From positions 1 to 16,678 of the forward strand of contig JAEOTN010000271.1 in NCBI GenBank assembly GCA_016839865.1: a DNA stretch of 16,678 nt. The letters are read 5' to 3'. The DNA comes from Promethearchaeota archaeon (lineage in GTDB: Archaea; Asgardarchaeota; Lokiarchaeia; Sigynarchaeales; MK-D1). Shown here one piece after another: positions 1 through 6,642 of this stretch; the stretch's first letter is position 1; each line of letters starts with the position of its first letter. The position numbers were made by a program, and so were the translations under genes. The notes beneath the pieces are model-generated. The model searched no databases and had not been told where the DNA came from. It worked only from the letters and a program-made list of their open reading frames with translations.

Positions 1-257
1 ACGACGGATTTCGCGGTTATGTCTATCATTTAGCAGTAGATCCTCAATACCGTTCTAAAGGATACGGAAAACGGCTAATGATGGAATTGCATGAAATTTA
101 CAACCGTATTGGCATCCTAAAGATTCATGTATTAATTGAGAAACGAAATAAAAAGGTTCAAGAGTTTTATGATAAACTCGGTTGGCATCGTAGAGATGAT
201 TTAATGCTTATGTCATTTATACCTGACGAAGATGCGTATACTCGAAATCTCATTTGA
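1..257 (+). CDS. GNAT-family N-acetyltransferase, C-terminal part (5' truncated by window edge)
   Basis: Reading the third frame from base 3 gives 84 codons without a stop, ending at TGA 255-257. The peptide contains a GNAT motif A, strand VYHLAVDPQYR followed by the acetyl-CoA pyrophosphate loop RSKGYGKRL (the Q/R-x-x-G-x-G/A signature). It continues with IHVLIEKRNKKVQEFYDKLGW, the usual motif B region in which the conserved Asn and the Tyr of 'FY..LG' flank the acetyl-CoA. This is enough to place it in the GNAT superfamily, which transfers acetyl from acetyl-CoA to an amine. The N-terminal substrate-binding half lies outside the window, so the acceptor cannot be inferred. The last 8 bases overlap the end of the convergent dipeptidase gene. 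Confidence 0.85.
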   Translation, partial: DGFRGYVYHLAVDPQYRSKGYGKRLMMELHEIYNRIGILKIHVLIEKRNKKVQEFYDKLGWHRRDDLMLMSFIPDEDAYTRNLI

Positions 258-1755
258 AATTCTTCAAAATTCTTTTTAATAACTCATAAAGAACTCCAAC
301 ATCTTCAATATTCAATTTTTCATCAGGAGTGTGGGGATTTTTGATTCGTGGTCCAATTGAAACCATTTGAATCCCAGGAATCATTGCTCCGATAACACCT
401 GTCTCCAATCCGCCGTGTACTGCTTTTAATTTTACTTCTTCATCCAAAAGTTGCTCGTATTGTTTCTTAACAAATTGAAGGAATTTACCTGTTGGGTCAG
501 GTATCCATCCTGGATATAAGGATTCCAGCTCTACTTTCCATCCTCCATATTTTCCAACGCTTTTTAACGCAGATAGATAAGTCTTGAGATCAGAATCTAT
601 GCTACTTCGTGTTGAAAACACAAACTCCATTGTAGTTTCGGTCGTTTTTACGATTGCGAAGTTATTAGAGGTTTGAGTCAAGTTTTTCATGGAAGGTGAA
701 CGCTCAATGACTCCATAATGCACGATGTTAGCTGTCGCAATGATATCTTCGGTGATGGAATATGAAATATATGGAACCATCTTCACTTTTTTCCATTTCA
801 TTTCAAAATTTGGTTCAATTGCTTCTTGATTTCGATACGCAATCGTATTATAGTAATTTTTTAAGATTGTTTTCTGCTCTTTGAGGATTTTTTCTACAAT
901 CTTCACGTCCTTTGATCTTACTGCAAATGTAATGGTACTTTCTCGAGAAATTGCATTATGTTTCGATCCCCCGTTCCATGAACACAAATTGATTTTCACC
1001 TCTTCGAGCAATTCCGTTAAAACCTTTGCAACTATCTTATGTGCACTACCCCGATTTAGATGAATATCTCCACCAGAATGCCCCCCTCTTAATCCAGTAA
1101 CCTTTATCTCCAAAAATACTTTGTCTAATCCAGGTTTTGGGTTTGTACGACTAAGTTTCCTAGTGAAAATCGAATCTCCTCCACCAGATGATCCCATAGT
1201 TATTGCTCCTACTTCTTCTGACTCCTCAATAATAAGATGTATTCCTTTGAGTTTGTGTGTTGTTATTTCCATTTCGACAGCGCCCGTTAACCCGGTTTCT
1301 TCATCTACAGTCAATAACACCTCAAGGGGTCCATGTTTAACATCCTTGTCAATCAATAATCCAAGGCTAAGTGCGACACCAATACCATTATCCGCACCCA
1401 GAGTTGTTCCATCAGCATCCACCCACTCATTATTATCCTGAATTCGAACAGAAATCGGTTTATTATCAAAATCAAATCCTCCCTTTAGATCTGTTTCACA
1501 CACCATATCCATATGTGCTTGTAGAATGATAGGGGGAATCTTCTCCTTACCAGGAGTAGCAGGACTTTTTATACATATATTTCCAATTGCATCTTCTGTT
1601 AGTGCGAGTTTAAATCCTTTCTTCTTTTTTGCTGAAACCCAGTTTTTAATTGCTTTACGAATTTTCTCTTCTTTCTTTGAAGATCTAGGTGTTGCAGTTA
1701 AAATATCCTCAAAAATTTTCCATACATGGGATGGCTCAAGGTGCTCAAGTACCAT
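250..1755 (-). CDS. pepD: PepD-type aminoacyl-histidine dipeptidase (peptidase family M20C)
   Basis: A 501-residue cytosolic di-zinc dipeptidase that hydrolyses Xaa-His and other dipeptides; the length matches bacterial PepD (about 485). Nearly all family motifs are visible: LEP..VW at the N-terminus, AHMDMVCE (metal ligand His81, Asp83), GADNGIG (bridging Asp122), DEETG at 151-155 (catalytic Glu152 and ligand Glu153), GLRGGHSGGDIH (lid-domain His), HGGLETG, and NPHTPDE with the last metal His at about 475. The ligand that is Asp in Escherichia coli PepD aligns with Glu178 (EESEEVG), a substitution tolerated across M20. The start ATG is preceded by a weak GGAT. Such enzymes recycle peptides released by proteasomes or imported from outside. 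It stands alone, divergent from the PH/DUF1648 gene, and its 3' end overlaps the GNAT gene. PepD is commoner in bacteria than archaea, so horizontal acquisition is plausible, but base composition looks like the neighbours. Confidence 0.9.
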   Translation of the reverse strand: MVLEHLEPSHVWKIFEDILTATPRSSKKEEKIRKAIKNWVSAKKKKGFKLALTEDAIGNICIKSPATPGKEKIPPIILQAHMDMVCETDLKGGFDFDNKPISVRIQDNNEWVDADGTTLGADNGIGVALSLGLLIDKDVKHGPLEVLLTVDEETGLTGAVEMEITTHKLKGIHLIIEESEEVGAITMGSSGGGDSIFTRKLSRTNPKPGLDKVFLEIKVTGLRGGHSGGDIHLNRGSAHKIVAKVLTELLEEVKINLCSWNGGSKHNAISRESTITFAVRSKDVKIVEKILKEQKTILKNYYNTIAYRNQEAIEPNFEMKWKKVKMVPYISYSITEDIIATANIVHYGVIERSPSMKNLTQTSNNFAIVKTTETTMEFVFSTRSSIDSDLKTYLSALKSVGKYGGWKVELESLYPGWIPDPTGKFLQFVKKQYEQLLDEEVKLKAVHGGLETGVIGAMIPGIQMVSIGPRIKNPHTPDEKLNIEDVGVLYELLKRILKNFK

Positions 1756-1864
1756 ATCCTAACATAGATACACTTTTCATAAAAAATTCGCGAAAAAAAT
1801 CGAATTTCCCTAGTTTCAAAAACCCCCCTTCATAATTTTTTCATGACACTCTTTGAACGAACAT

Positions 1865-2800
1865 ATGTCTACAACTAAATTTTTACCAAAGAAATCCAAT
1901 GGAGGAATTTGGTCCATCGGCTTTCTAGTTGGAACGCTTCTGATTTTTTGTATCCCATTAGCATTTTTGGGAGTCTTTAGCGATCCTTGGTTTATCGGAT
2001 TAATGGGAGCTTTAATACTACTCATGGGACTAGTACTTGGGCTCACTGTACATGGATTTTATTCCATGAAATATGAAGTATCAGACGAATTTCTAATTTT
2101 TAGATGGAGTTTTTTCAAGAAAACGATTCCTCTACAAGATATAACCTCCGTTTCTTCTGTTTCGAAAACTAATCTTCAAGGGATTCGCTCTTTTGGAGTG
2201 GGTATTCCAGGACACTTAGTCGGGAGATTTCAACTTAAATTGAATGGAGAGTTCCTTGCTACCACTCTTTATGCAACAAAATTGAATAACCTCGTTATTC
2301 TCCGCACATCAGACAATAAAACTTATGGAATAACACCTGAAAATGTGGAAGAATTCATGAATTTTATACAATCGATCGGACCCCTAGTTAAGAAAACGGA
2401 AATGGATACATTACAACCAATTCGTGTATCAGCAAGCCAATTAAAAAAAATCCAAACCATCATCTCTACACTTTTTATAATTTGCATTATTTTAGCAGTA
2501 GGAACATTTACCTATTTCCTAATTGCGTATCAAAACCTTCCGGAAACGGGTGTACCACTACACTGGGGGATCGATGGACTTCCGGATCGATATGGAAACA
2601 AATCGGAACTTCTTATTATGGTGAGTATATTCACTGGTGTTGAACTACTCATAAGTGTCCTTGTGCATATTTGGATGCGAAAAAGCGATTTTGGAAAAGT
2701 AAGGCTGGGGAAACTCATTATGTTGTTCCCATTGATTATCAACTTAGTATTTAGCACACTTTTCATTGTGATAATGCAAGCTACTCTAAGTTATTTCTAA
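1865..2800 (+). CDS. Membrane protein with bacterial PH-like domain and DUF1648 (SdpI-like) segment
   Basis: A 311-residue integral membrane protein with about five TM helices (roughly 16-36, 43-63, 200-220, 248-268 and 284-305). Between the first pair and the last three lies a soluble beta-rich region of about residues 68-170 (YEVSDEFLIFRW..FKKTIPLQDI.., then GVGIPGHLVGRF and TYGITPENVEEF). It looks like the bPH-type domain found between membrane segments in bacteria and archaea. Residues 225-250 (LPETGVPLHWGIDGLPDRYG) are a clear DUF1648 signature, the motif shared with SdpI immunity/signalling proteins and other uncharacterised membrane proteins. The substrate or partner is unknown. I chose ATG 1865 over a TTG four codons upstream at 1853; neither has a strong ribosome site. 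A T8 tract immediately after the stop is a candidate terminator and lies inside the convergent SDR gene. Confidence 0.75.
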   Translation: MSTTKFLPKKSNGGIWSIGFLVGTLLIFCIPLAFLGVFSDPWFIGLMGALILLMGLVLGLTVHGFYSMKYEVSDEFLIFRWSFFKKTIPLQDITSVSSVSKTNLQGIRSFGVGIPGHLVGRFQLKLNGEFLATTLYATKLNNLVILRTSDNKTYGITPENVEEFMNFIQSIGPLVKKTEMDTLQPIRVSASQLKKIQTIISTLFIICIILAVGTFTYFLIAYQNLPETGVPLHWGIDGLPDRYGNKSELLIMVSIFTGVELLISVLVHIWMRKSDFGKVRLGKLIMLFPLIINLVFSTLFIVIMQATLSYF

Positions 2801-3677
2801 TTTTTTTTATTAAATCTTGTATCTTATCCCCAAGGGTATCAACAAGAAGGGAGATAGTTATATCCCATACTCTTTGCTGTTTTTTCTTGTTTCTACATAA
2901 TGATATGGCAATTCTATCGCGAGAAAAGTATTCACCAGTCACATTCTGAAATTTAGTATCTGTTAGAACTATATATAGTGCATTCGCAGATTGTTGGGGG
3001 GTAATTCCTAATCGATTCACCCAGTAACTCATCATTGAGTTATGCCTTTTTATACCATTGTCTATTCGTTCTCGTCCCAAGTTAGTTTTTACAATTCCGG
3101 GGTGTATTGCATTGACTTTAATTGGTGTGTTCTTCAATTTTCGAGCAAATTCCTTTGAAATCATCAATAGCAATAATTTAGATTGGTTATACGCAGGGAA
3201 TCCATAGTTTTTCTTCTTGATTTGAAATTTATCCCAATGAACTATACCCCCCAAATGAGCTGAAGAAGATACATTAAGAATACGTGCATCTTTACTAGAA
3301 TTTAGAGATGGTAATAAAAGAAATGATAGTAAAACGGGACCGAGGTGGTTTATTGCTAATGTCAGCTCATATCCTTCTTTTGTTACTTGATGAGTTTCCA
3401 CGAACACTCCTGCATTGTTAACTAGTATATCTATAACAGGATATTTTTCAGAAATTTCTTTACCGACTCGTAAAACCTCCTCTAATATTGATAAATCTGC
3501 AATATAATAGGGAATCTCGTCCGAAAATTCGGATTGTTTAATTTCGTGAAGTAGTTGTTTTATTCTTATTTCGTTCCGTGCGATTAAAATTGGTTTCATT
3601 CCATTTTGAATACATTTTTTTACCAATTCCTTTCCTATACCGCTTGTAACTCCCGTAAGAACAATTGTTTTTTTCAT
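2781..3677 (-). CDS. Short-chain dehydrogenase/reductase, retinol-dehydrogenase-like
   Basis: A 298-residue NAD(P)-dependent oxidoreductase with the full classical SDR set: TGVTSGIG (8-15) for the dinucleotide, Arg34 after the second strand (LIAR, suggesting NADPH), D61-L62 at the adenine, NNAG (87-90), Asn110, Ser137-139 and the catalytic YNQSK (Tyr163, Lys167), then HPGIVKTNL. The pattern resembles the retinol dehydrogenase/WWOX-type group, which reduce or oxidise hydrophobic carbonyls and alcohols; the true substrate is not predictable. An open frame extends to 3773, but that part is Cys/Trp-rich and overlaps the DUF362 gene's TM tail. ATG 3677 has an AGAGGA ribosome site and places the Rossmann motif normally, so I start there. 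It lies 20 bp behind the DUF362 gene on the same strand and probably shares its transcript. The C-terminus overlaps the convergent PH/DUF1648 gene by 20 bp. Confidence 0.9.
   Translation of the reverse strand: MKKTIVLTGVTSGIGKELVKKCIQNGMKPILIARNEIRIKQLLHEIKQSEFSDEIPYYIADLSILEEVLRVGKEISEKYPVIDILVNNAGVFVETHQVTKEGYELTLAINHLGPVLLSFLLLPSLNSSKDARILNVSSSAHLGGIVHWDKFQIKKKNYGFPAYNQSKLLLLMISKEFARKLKNTPIKVNAIHPGIVKTNLGRERIDNGIKRHNSMMSYWVNRLGITPQQSANALYIVLTDTKFQNVTGEYFSRDRIAISLCRNKKKQQRVWDITISLLVDTLGDKIQDLIKKIRNNLE
2801..2808 (+). terminator. T8 terminator after the PH/DUF1648 gene
   Basis: Eight T residues follow directly after the TAA stop, as in archaeal oligo-U terminators. The tract lies inside the 3' coding end of the convergent SDR gene, so the terminator is embedded in the partner's sequence (it encodes Lys-Lys on the other strand). 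Confidence 0.45.
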
Positions 3678-3697
3678 GACAATCCTCTTGATCTTAT

Positions 3698-4939
3698 TTA
3701 AAGGAACCTCACAAGCAAACCAATCGTAGTACCAATTACAGCGAGGAATCCGATCACAGCAACACCAAACCACGAGAAGATAGCATTACGAGCTATTGGT
3801 ATTTTCAGCGTTACAGCATTCTCAGGGCATAATTCATGGCAACAGAAACAAGTTATACATTTTTTTTTATCCCAAATTGGTGTGTTGCCTTTTTTTCTGA
3901 TTTCAGGAGGTTCAATAGCGTTTACAGGGCAGTTTTCCCAACATGTACCGCATAAAATGCATTTCTCTGAATTAAAACCAATACGAGCTTTAAATACAGT
4001 ATTCGAAATATAATCCGCCATTTTCTTAGGCATTTTTGCTGAAACTGGTGAAATGCTCTTAGGAAGCTTGAATTTCCTCTTCACATTCTCAATTTTTTCT
4101 CCTAAAAACTCAATTTTGCTTAAATCTGTCGTTCCCAATCCCATTTGTTCTCCAAATGCAAGATATTTCACATCCTTTACAGGAATCTCGGTAATTTTAC
4201 ATACAGTTGTATCAAGCGCAATTCCATCATAACCTGCTAGAATCAAGTCTAATTTTACGGGATCACCAGAACCTGGTCCATTTCCCTCCATTCCTAGATA
4301 TCCATCAATAATAGTTAGTTGTGGGTTAGAAACGGAGTAAATATCTACTAATGCAGAGGTAAATCTATCTAAAGATGGAAATTGAGCGTGAGTTTTTGCC
4401 TTATTGGTTCGTAATATAGTTCCAAACATGTTTTTTATACAACACGTTAGAGTACATTGCCCATGTGTCTTAATTTTAGGCAAATTAATAATAAGGTCTG
4501 CATCTTTTAGCAATCGAGAGCTTGGGAACTCATCTAGTTCCAAAGGACTTTTTACCTTGTAGATTTCTCGTTCCGTTGCTTCAAATGGAATGCATTCTGC
4601 AATTTCTCCCTCCTCTTCACATACTGCTAGTAATCCACTTTCCTTAATCGCATGTTCCGTTGTTTTGGGTTTAAATCCTCCTCCGCTTGAATCACACACA
4701 TAGATTTTGGCTGGTTTGAACTGTTTCACCCATTGAATCACAGCCTGTACGACTTTCGGGTGGGTAGTTGCAGCCAATTCAGGTTTTTTCGCTGATAATA
4801 AGTTAGGTTTTAGAAGAATTGTCATTCCGTCTTTTATCATGAGTTCTTTCGCATTAATCAACTCCAACGCAGAAAAAACTGCTGATTTAACATCCTCATC
4901 CACTACTTTCTGAATTGCGATCTGATTTCGATTCACCAT
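3698..4939 (-). CDS. DUF362 protein with two [4Fe-4S] ferredoxin motifs and a C-terminal membrane anchor
   Basis: A 413-residue protein. Residues 1-300 are a DUF362 domain: LLKPNLLS, the ATTHPKVV segment, LPKIKTHGQCTLTCCIKNMFG, IIDGYLGMEGNGPGSGDP and LAGYDGIALDT are recognisable family blocks. It is followed by two cluster motifs, Cys327/330/333/337 (CILCGTCWENCP) and Cys361/364/367/371 (CITCFCCHELCP, with an additional Cys366). A hydrophobic helix at about 387-409 then runs almost to the C-terminus. There is no other TM and no signal peptide, so it reads as a tail-anchored protein with the clusters on the cytoplasmic face. DUF362 proteins have no settled biochemical role; the clusters point to electron transfer. 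It sits between a soluble ferredoxin gene 99 bp upstream and an SDR gene 20 bp downstream, suggesting a small redox module. AGGA four bases before the ATG acts as ribosome site. Confidence 0.88.
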   Translation of the reverse strand: MVNRNQIAIQKVVDEDVKSAVFSALELINAKELMIKDGMTILLKPNLLSAKKPELAATTHPKVVQAVIQWVKQFKPAKIYVCDSSGGGFKPKTTEHAIKESGLLAVCEEEGEIAECIPFEATEREIYKVKSPLELDEFPSSRLLKDADLIINLPKIKTHGQCTLTCCIKNMFGTILRTNKAKTHAQFPSLDRFTSALVDIYSVSNPQLTIIDGYLGMEGNGPGSGDPVKLDLILAGYDGIALDTTVCKITEIPVKDVKYLAFGEQMGLGTTDLSKIEFLGEKIENVKRKFKLPKSISPVSAKMPKKMADYISNTVFKARIGFNSEKCILCGTCWENCPVNAIEPPEIRKKGNTPIWDKKKCITCFCCHELCPENAVTLKIPIARNAIFSWFGVAVIGFLAVIGTTIGLLVRFL

Positions 4940-5038
4940 TTTCCTAAATTACGTACTATCTTAGAATTAAAAAAACAAGTGGTTAGATGATTTACGGAAT
5001 AAGAAAAAACAAGAAATAGTAATAAAAAAGGATTGAAT
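4940..5038 (-). terminator. T-tract cluster between ferredoxin and DUF362 genes
   Basis: On the minus strand this 99 bp gap contains three oligo-T runs: T6 at 5024-5029, T6 at 5004-5009 and T7 at 4969-4975. Archaeal intrinsic termination is driven by oligo-U without a required hairpin, so this is a plausible terminator of the ferredoxin transcript. The T7/AATTC stretch also lies about 33 bases before the DUF362 ATG and could instead contribute an AT-rich promoter for that gene. The two roles cannot be separated from sequence alone. Confidence 0.4.
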
Positions 5039-5230
5039 TTATTCTTCGTTTACTGTTATTGCCTCTTCAGGACATTGAGTTTCACAACTACGGCAGCCTG
5101 TACAATTTTCCATTTCTAAGATCACTGCCTTTCCGCCATCAGGTTCACCGTAAACATCAAATGCGCAGACATCGTAACACGTACCACATCCGGTGCATTT
5201 ATCCATATCGATCACAATTTTAAATGACAT
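5039..5230 (-). CDS. Small 2[4Fe-4S] ferredoxin
   Basis: A 63-residue ferredoxin with two four-cysteine motifs, Cys12/15/18/22 (CTGCGTCYDVC) and Cys43/46/49/53 (CTGCRSCETQCPEEA). The first motif is followed by Ala instead of the usual Pro, and its last-cysteine neighbourhood (CAFDVY) is typical of archaeal ferredoxins with a slightly tuned potential. It is acidic and has no membrane segment, so it should be a soluble low-potential electron carrier. The ATG has a GAGGA ribosome site about seven bases upstream and a TATA-like element at 5279-5286. It precedes the DUF362 gene on the same strand, but the 99 bp between them holds three A-runs (T-tracts on the coding strand), so part of its transcription probably ends there. 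Confidence 0.92.
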   Translation of the reverse strand: MSFKIVIDMDKCTGCGTCYDVCAFDVYGEPDGGKAVILEMENCTGCRSCETQCPEEAITVNEE

Positions 5231-5278
5231 AATATTTTCCTCGATAAAGTTTTATCATTTTACCTAACTCTTTGCTCC

Positions 5279-5286
5279 ATTTTAAA
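5279..5286 (-). promoter_or_regulatory. TATA-like box for the ferredoxin gene
   Basis: The minus strand reads TTTAAAAT here, about 50 bases before the ferredoxin ATG. A start site 25 bases downstream would give a leader of roughly 26 nt that includes the GAGGA ribosome site, a self-consistent arrangement. This is pattern matching only. Confidence 0.35.
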
Positions 5287-5431
5287 GCTTGTGCTCTCTT
5301 TACTTGAGATTTTCGAACGTGAATGAACAATTACAATTATAAAAGCATGAAAAAGCCCTCTGTTCATGGGAAACTGATGGGATACCTTTATTCAGAAAAT
5401 AATCCCTAACCGTTAATCAGATTCATCCATA

Positions 5432-5440
5432 CTTATTTAT
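5432..5440 (+). promoter_or_regulatory. TATA-like box and ribosome site for the gene at 5491
   Basis: CTTATTTAT lies about 50 bases before the ATG. A start site about 25 bases downstream leaves a leader of roughly 28 nt that contains GAGGA at 5477-5481, nine bases before the ATG at 5491. The combination supports that start. Confidence 0.4.
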
Positions 5441-5490
5441 GATATCCATTGGTACTCATTCATAGTTCAGTAGTTTGAGGATAATATACG

Positions 5491-6615
5491 ATGTCATGGA
5501 AGGATCTCTATTCAGAAGTTAAAGCAAAAAAGATGGCTGCACTTGGGAAAAAAGATGTAGTAAAAGCAGTGGAAAAACATGGAAAAATATTAGCAATTCG
5601 TGGCAAGTACGAAAAACCTGAGCGTGTCATAAAACACTCCTATGCATCAGTGAAAGACATTATTAGTCCTTATGAAGTTCTAAAACGAGATCTTTCAAAA
5701 TACGATGTAGTACTGATTGGATGTCCGGGTTCTGAAATTCCAAAATCAGGTATGAGTAAATTCCGAGATTATGTAGTAAATGATGGAGGATGGGTAATAA
5801 CAACAGATTGGTGTCTACGAACTGTTATTGATGACGTTTTTCCTGGATTCATCCATTGGAATGGTGAAAAAACAGGAGATGCAGTTGTAAAATGTGAATT
5901 GGTGGATCCTCATCACCCTTTCTTGGATGGAGTATACGGAGCAATTATGACTGGAAAATATTCATCAAAGGGAGCAAAGAGTCCAACCTTTTCATGGTGG
6001 TTAGAAGACAAATCCTTCCCTATTTCAATAATTCGTCCAGATCTCGTGACTGTGCTTATCCGTAGTCCCGAAATTGGGAGTAGATGGGGAAAAGATCCAG
6101 TATTAGTATATTTCGATGTCGGAAAAATGGGAGGTCGTGTAATTCATATGATTTCTCATACTCACTTGCAGAAAGGAGGAAAGAAAGGGCACTTCGTATC
6201 TGCTATGATCCTAACGAACATCTTAGATGAAAAAGTAGGGATTAAAACTGGAGTAAAGAAATCGGGAGGAGCACCACAATACGCTGATTATGGTGGTTCT
6301 TCGTCGTCCTATTCTTCAGGTATAGAATGGGCAAGTCCTGCGAGTACGACTCCTCAAAATAATTATGCACTTCCTGATAGCCAATCCCAAGATTCTACTC
6401 CCGAAATGTTTGGAACTGCACAAATTGAAGAAGTATCAGATAAAAGTTCTATCCCAGCTACTCAAAAATGTGCATTAGGAGATGGAACGTTTGCTGGATA
6501 TGAAGGCAAAGTGATGAAATGCGGAAAATGCGGAACCCTATATCACGAAAACTGCTTGAGCATTCAACTTCAAGATGGAACATGCAAAATTTGCGGTAGC
6601 ATATTCCTGTTCTAA
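5491..6615 (+). CDS. Class I glutamine-amidotransferase-fold protein with C-terminal RING/treble-clef-like zinc module
   Basis: A 374-residue protein in three parts. Residues 30-250 look like a class I glutaminase/DJ-1-type flavodoxin-like fold: KILAIRGKY, YDVVLIGCPGSEIP (71-84), FRDYVVNDGGWVITTD (91-106), DPHHPFLDGV and GGRVIHMISHTHLQKGG. The canonical GxCxG nucleophile elbow is not evident (GCPGS is nearest), so amidase activity is doubtful. Residues 255-320 are a Ser/Gly/Gln/Pro-rich flexible linker. The last 50 residues carry Cys327, Cys344-x2-Cys347, His352, Cys355, Cys365-x2-Cys368 (CGKCGTLYHENC, then CKIC), resembling the second half of a RING or PHD finger. Zinc binding is a confident inference; ligase activity is not, because the first C-x-x-C pair is incomplete. 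GAGGA precedes the ATG. The gene is monocistronic, divergent from the ferredoxin gene. I do not know its function. Confidence 0.7.
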   Translation: MSWKDLYSEVKAKKMAALGKKDVVKAVEKHGKILAIRGKYEKPERVIKHSYASVKDIISPYEVLKRDLSKYDVVLIGCPGSEIPKSGMSKFRDYVVNDGGWVITTDWCLRTVIDDVFPGFIHWNGEKTGDAVVKCELVDPHHPFLDGVYGAIMTGKYSSKGAKSPTFSWWLEDKSFPISIIRPDLVTVLIRSPEIGSRWGKDPVLVYFDVGKMGGRVIHMISHTHLQKGGKKGHFVSAMILTNILDEKVGIKTGVKKSGGAPQYADYGGSSSSYSSGIEWASPASTTPQNNYALPDSQSQDSTPEMFGTAQIEEVSDKSSIPATQKCALGDGTFAGYEGKVMKCGKCGTLYHENCLSIQLQDGTCKICGSIFLF

Positions 6616-6642
6616 AAATAATCCCCAAATTCCTTTCTTTAC

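Larger units (their letters stand above)
5231..5490. other. Divergent regulatory gap between ferredoxin and the amidotransferase-fold gene
   Basis: The 260 bp hold no gene I can support. Besides the two promoters it contains a perfect 6-bp inverted repeat, CATGAA at 5346-5351 and TTCATG at 5363-5368, with an 11-base spacer. This could bind a dimeric regulator or form a small hairpin. I find no tRNA, no C/D-box pair and no convincing small ORF. Confidence 0.4.

Noticed and set aside
1121..1441. Plus-strand open frame of 106 codons opposite the dipeptidase
   Set aside because: It is Ser/Pro/Val-rich antisense of a gene with complete M20C motifs; no family resemblance and no ribosome site. The same holds for plus-strand frames at 881-1063 and 1526-1762.
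2530..2766. Minus-strand 78-codon frame opposite the DUF1648 segment
   Set aside because: Shadow of the conserved LPETGVPLHWG region; no independent evidence of coding. The frame at 1816-2046 opposite the N-terminal TMs is likewise rejected.
3678..3773. N-terminal extension of the SDR frame (Cys/Trp-rich, starting MVWCCCDRIPRC)
   Set aside because: It is the antisense-free shifted reading of the DUF362 TM tail region, lies before a good AGAGGA-ATG start, and would put the Rossmann motif 32 residues later than normal.
5341..5385. Possible C/D-box small RNA in the ferredoxin divergent gap
   Set aside because: AACTGATGGG resembles a C or D box, but I find no matching RTGATGA and CTGA pair at proper spacing, and no flanking terminal stem.
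6250..6460. Low-complexity Ser/Gly/Gln stretch in the amidotransferase-fold gene as a possible frameshift or gene fusion error
   Set aside because: The frame stays open and codon use is unchanged on both sides; the zinc module continues in the same frame, so it reads as a genuine flexible linker.
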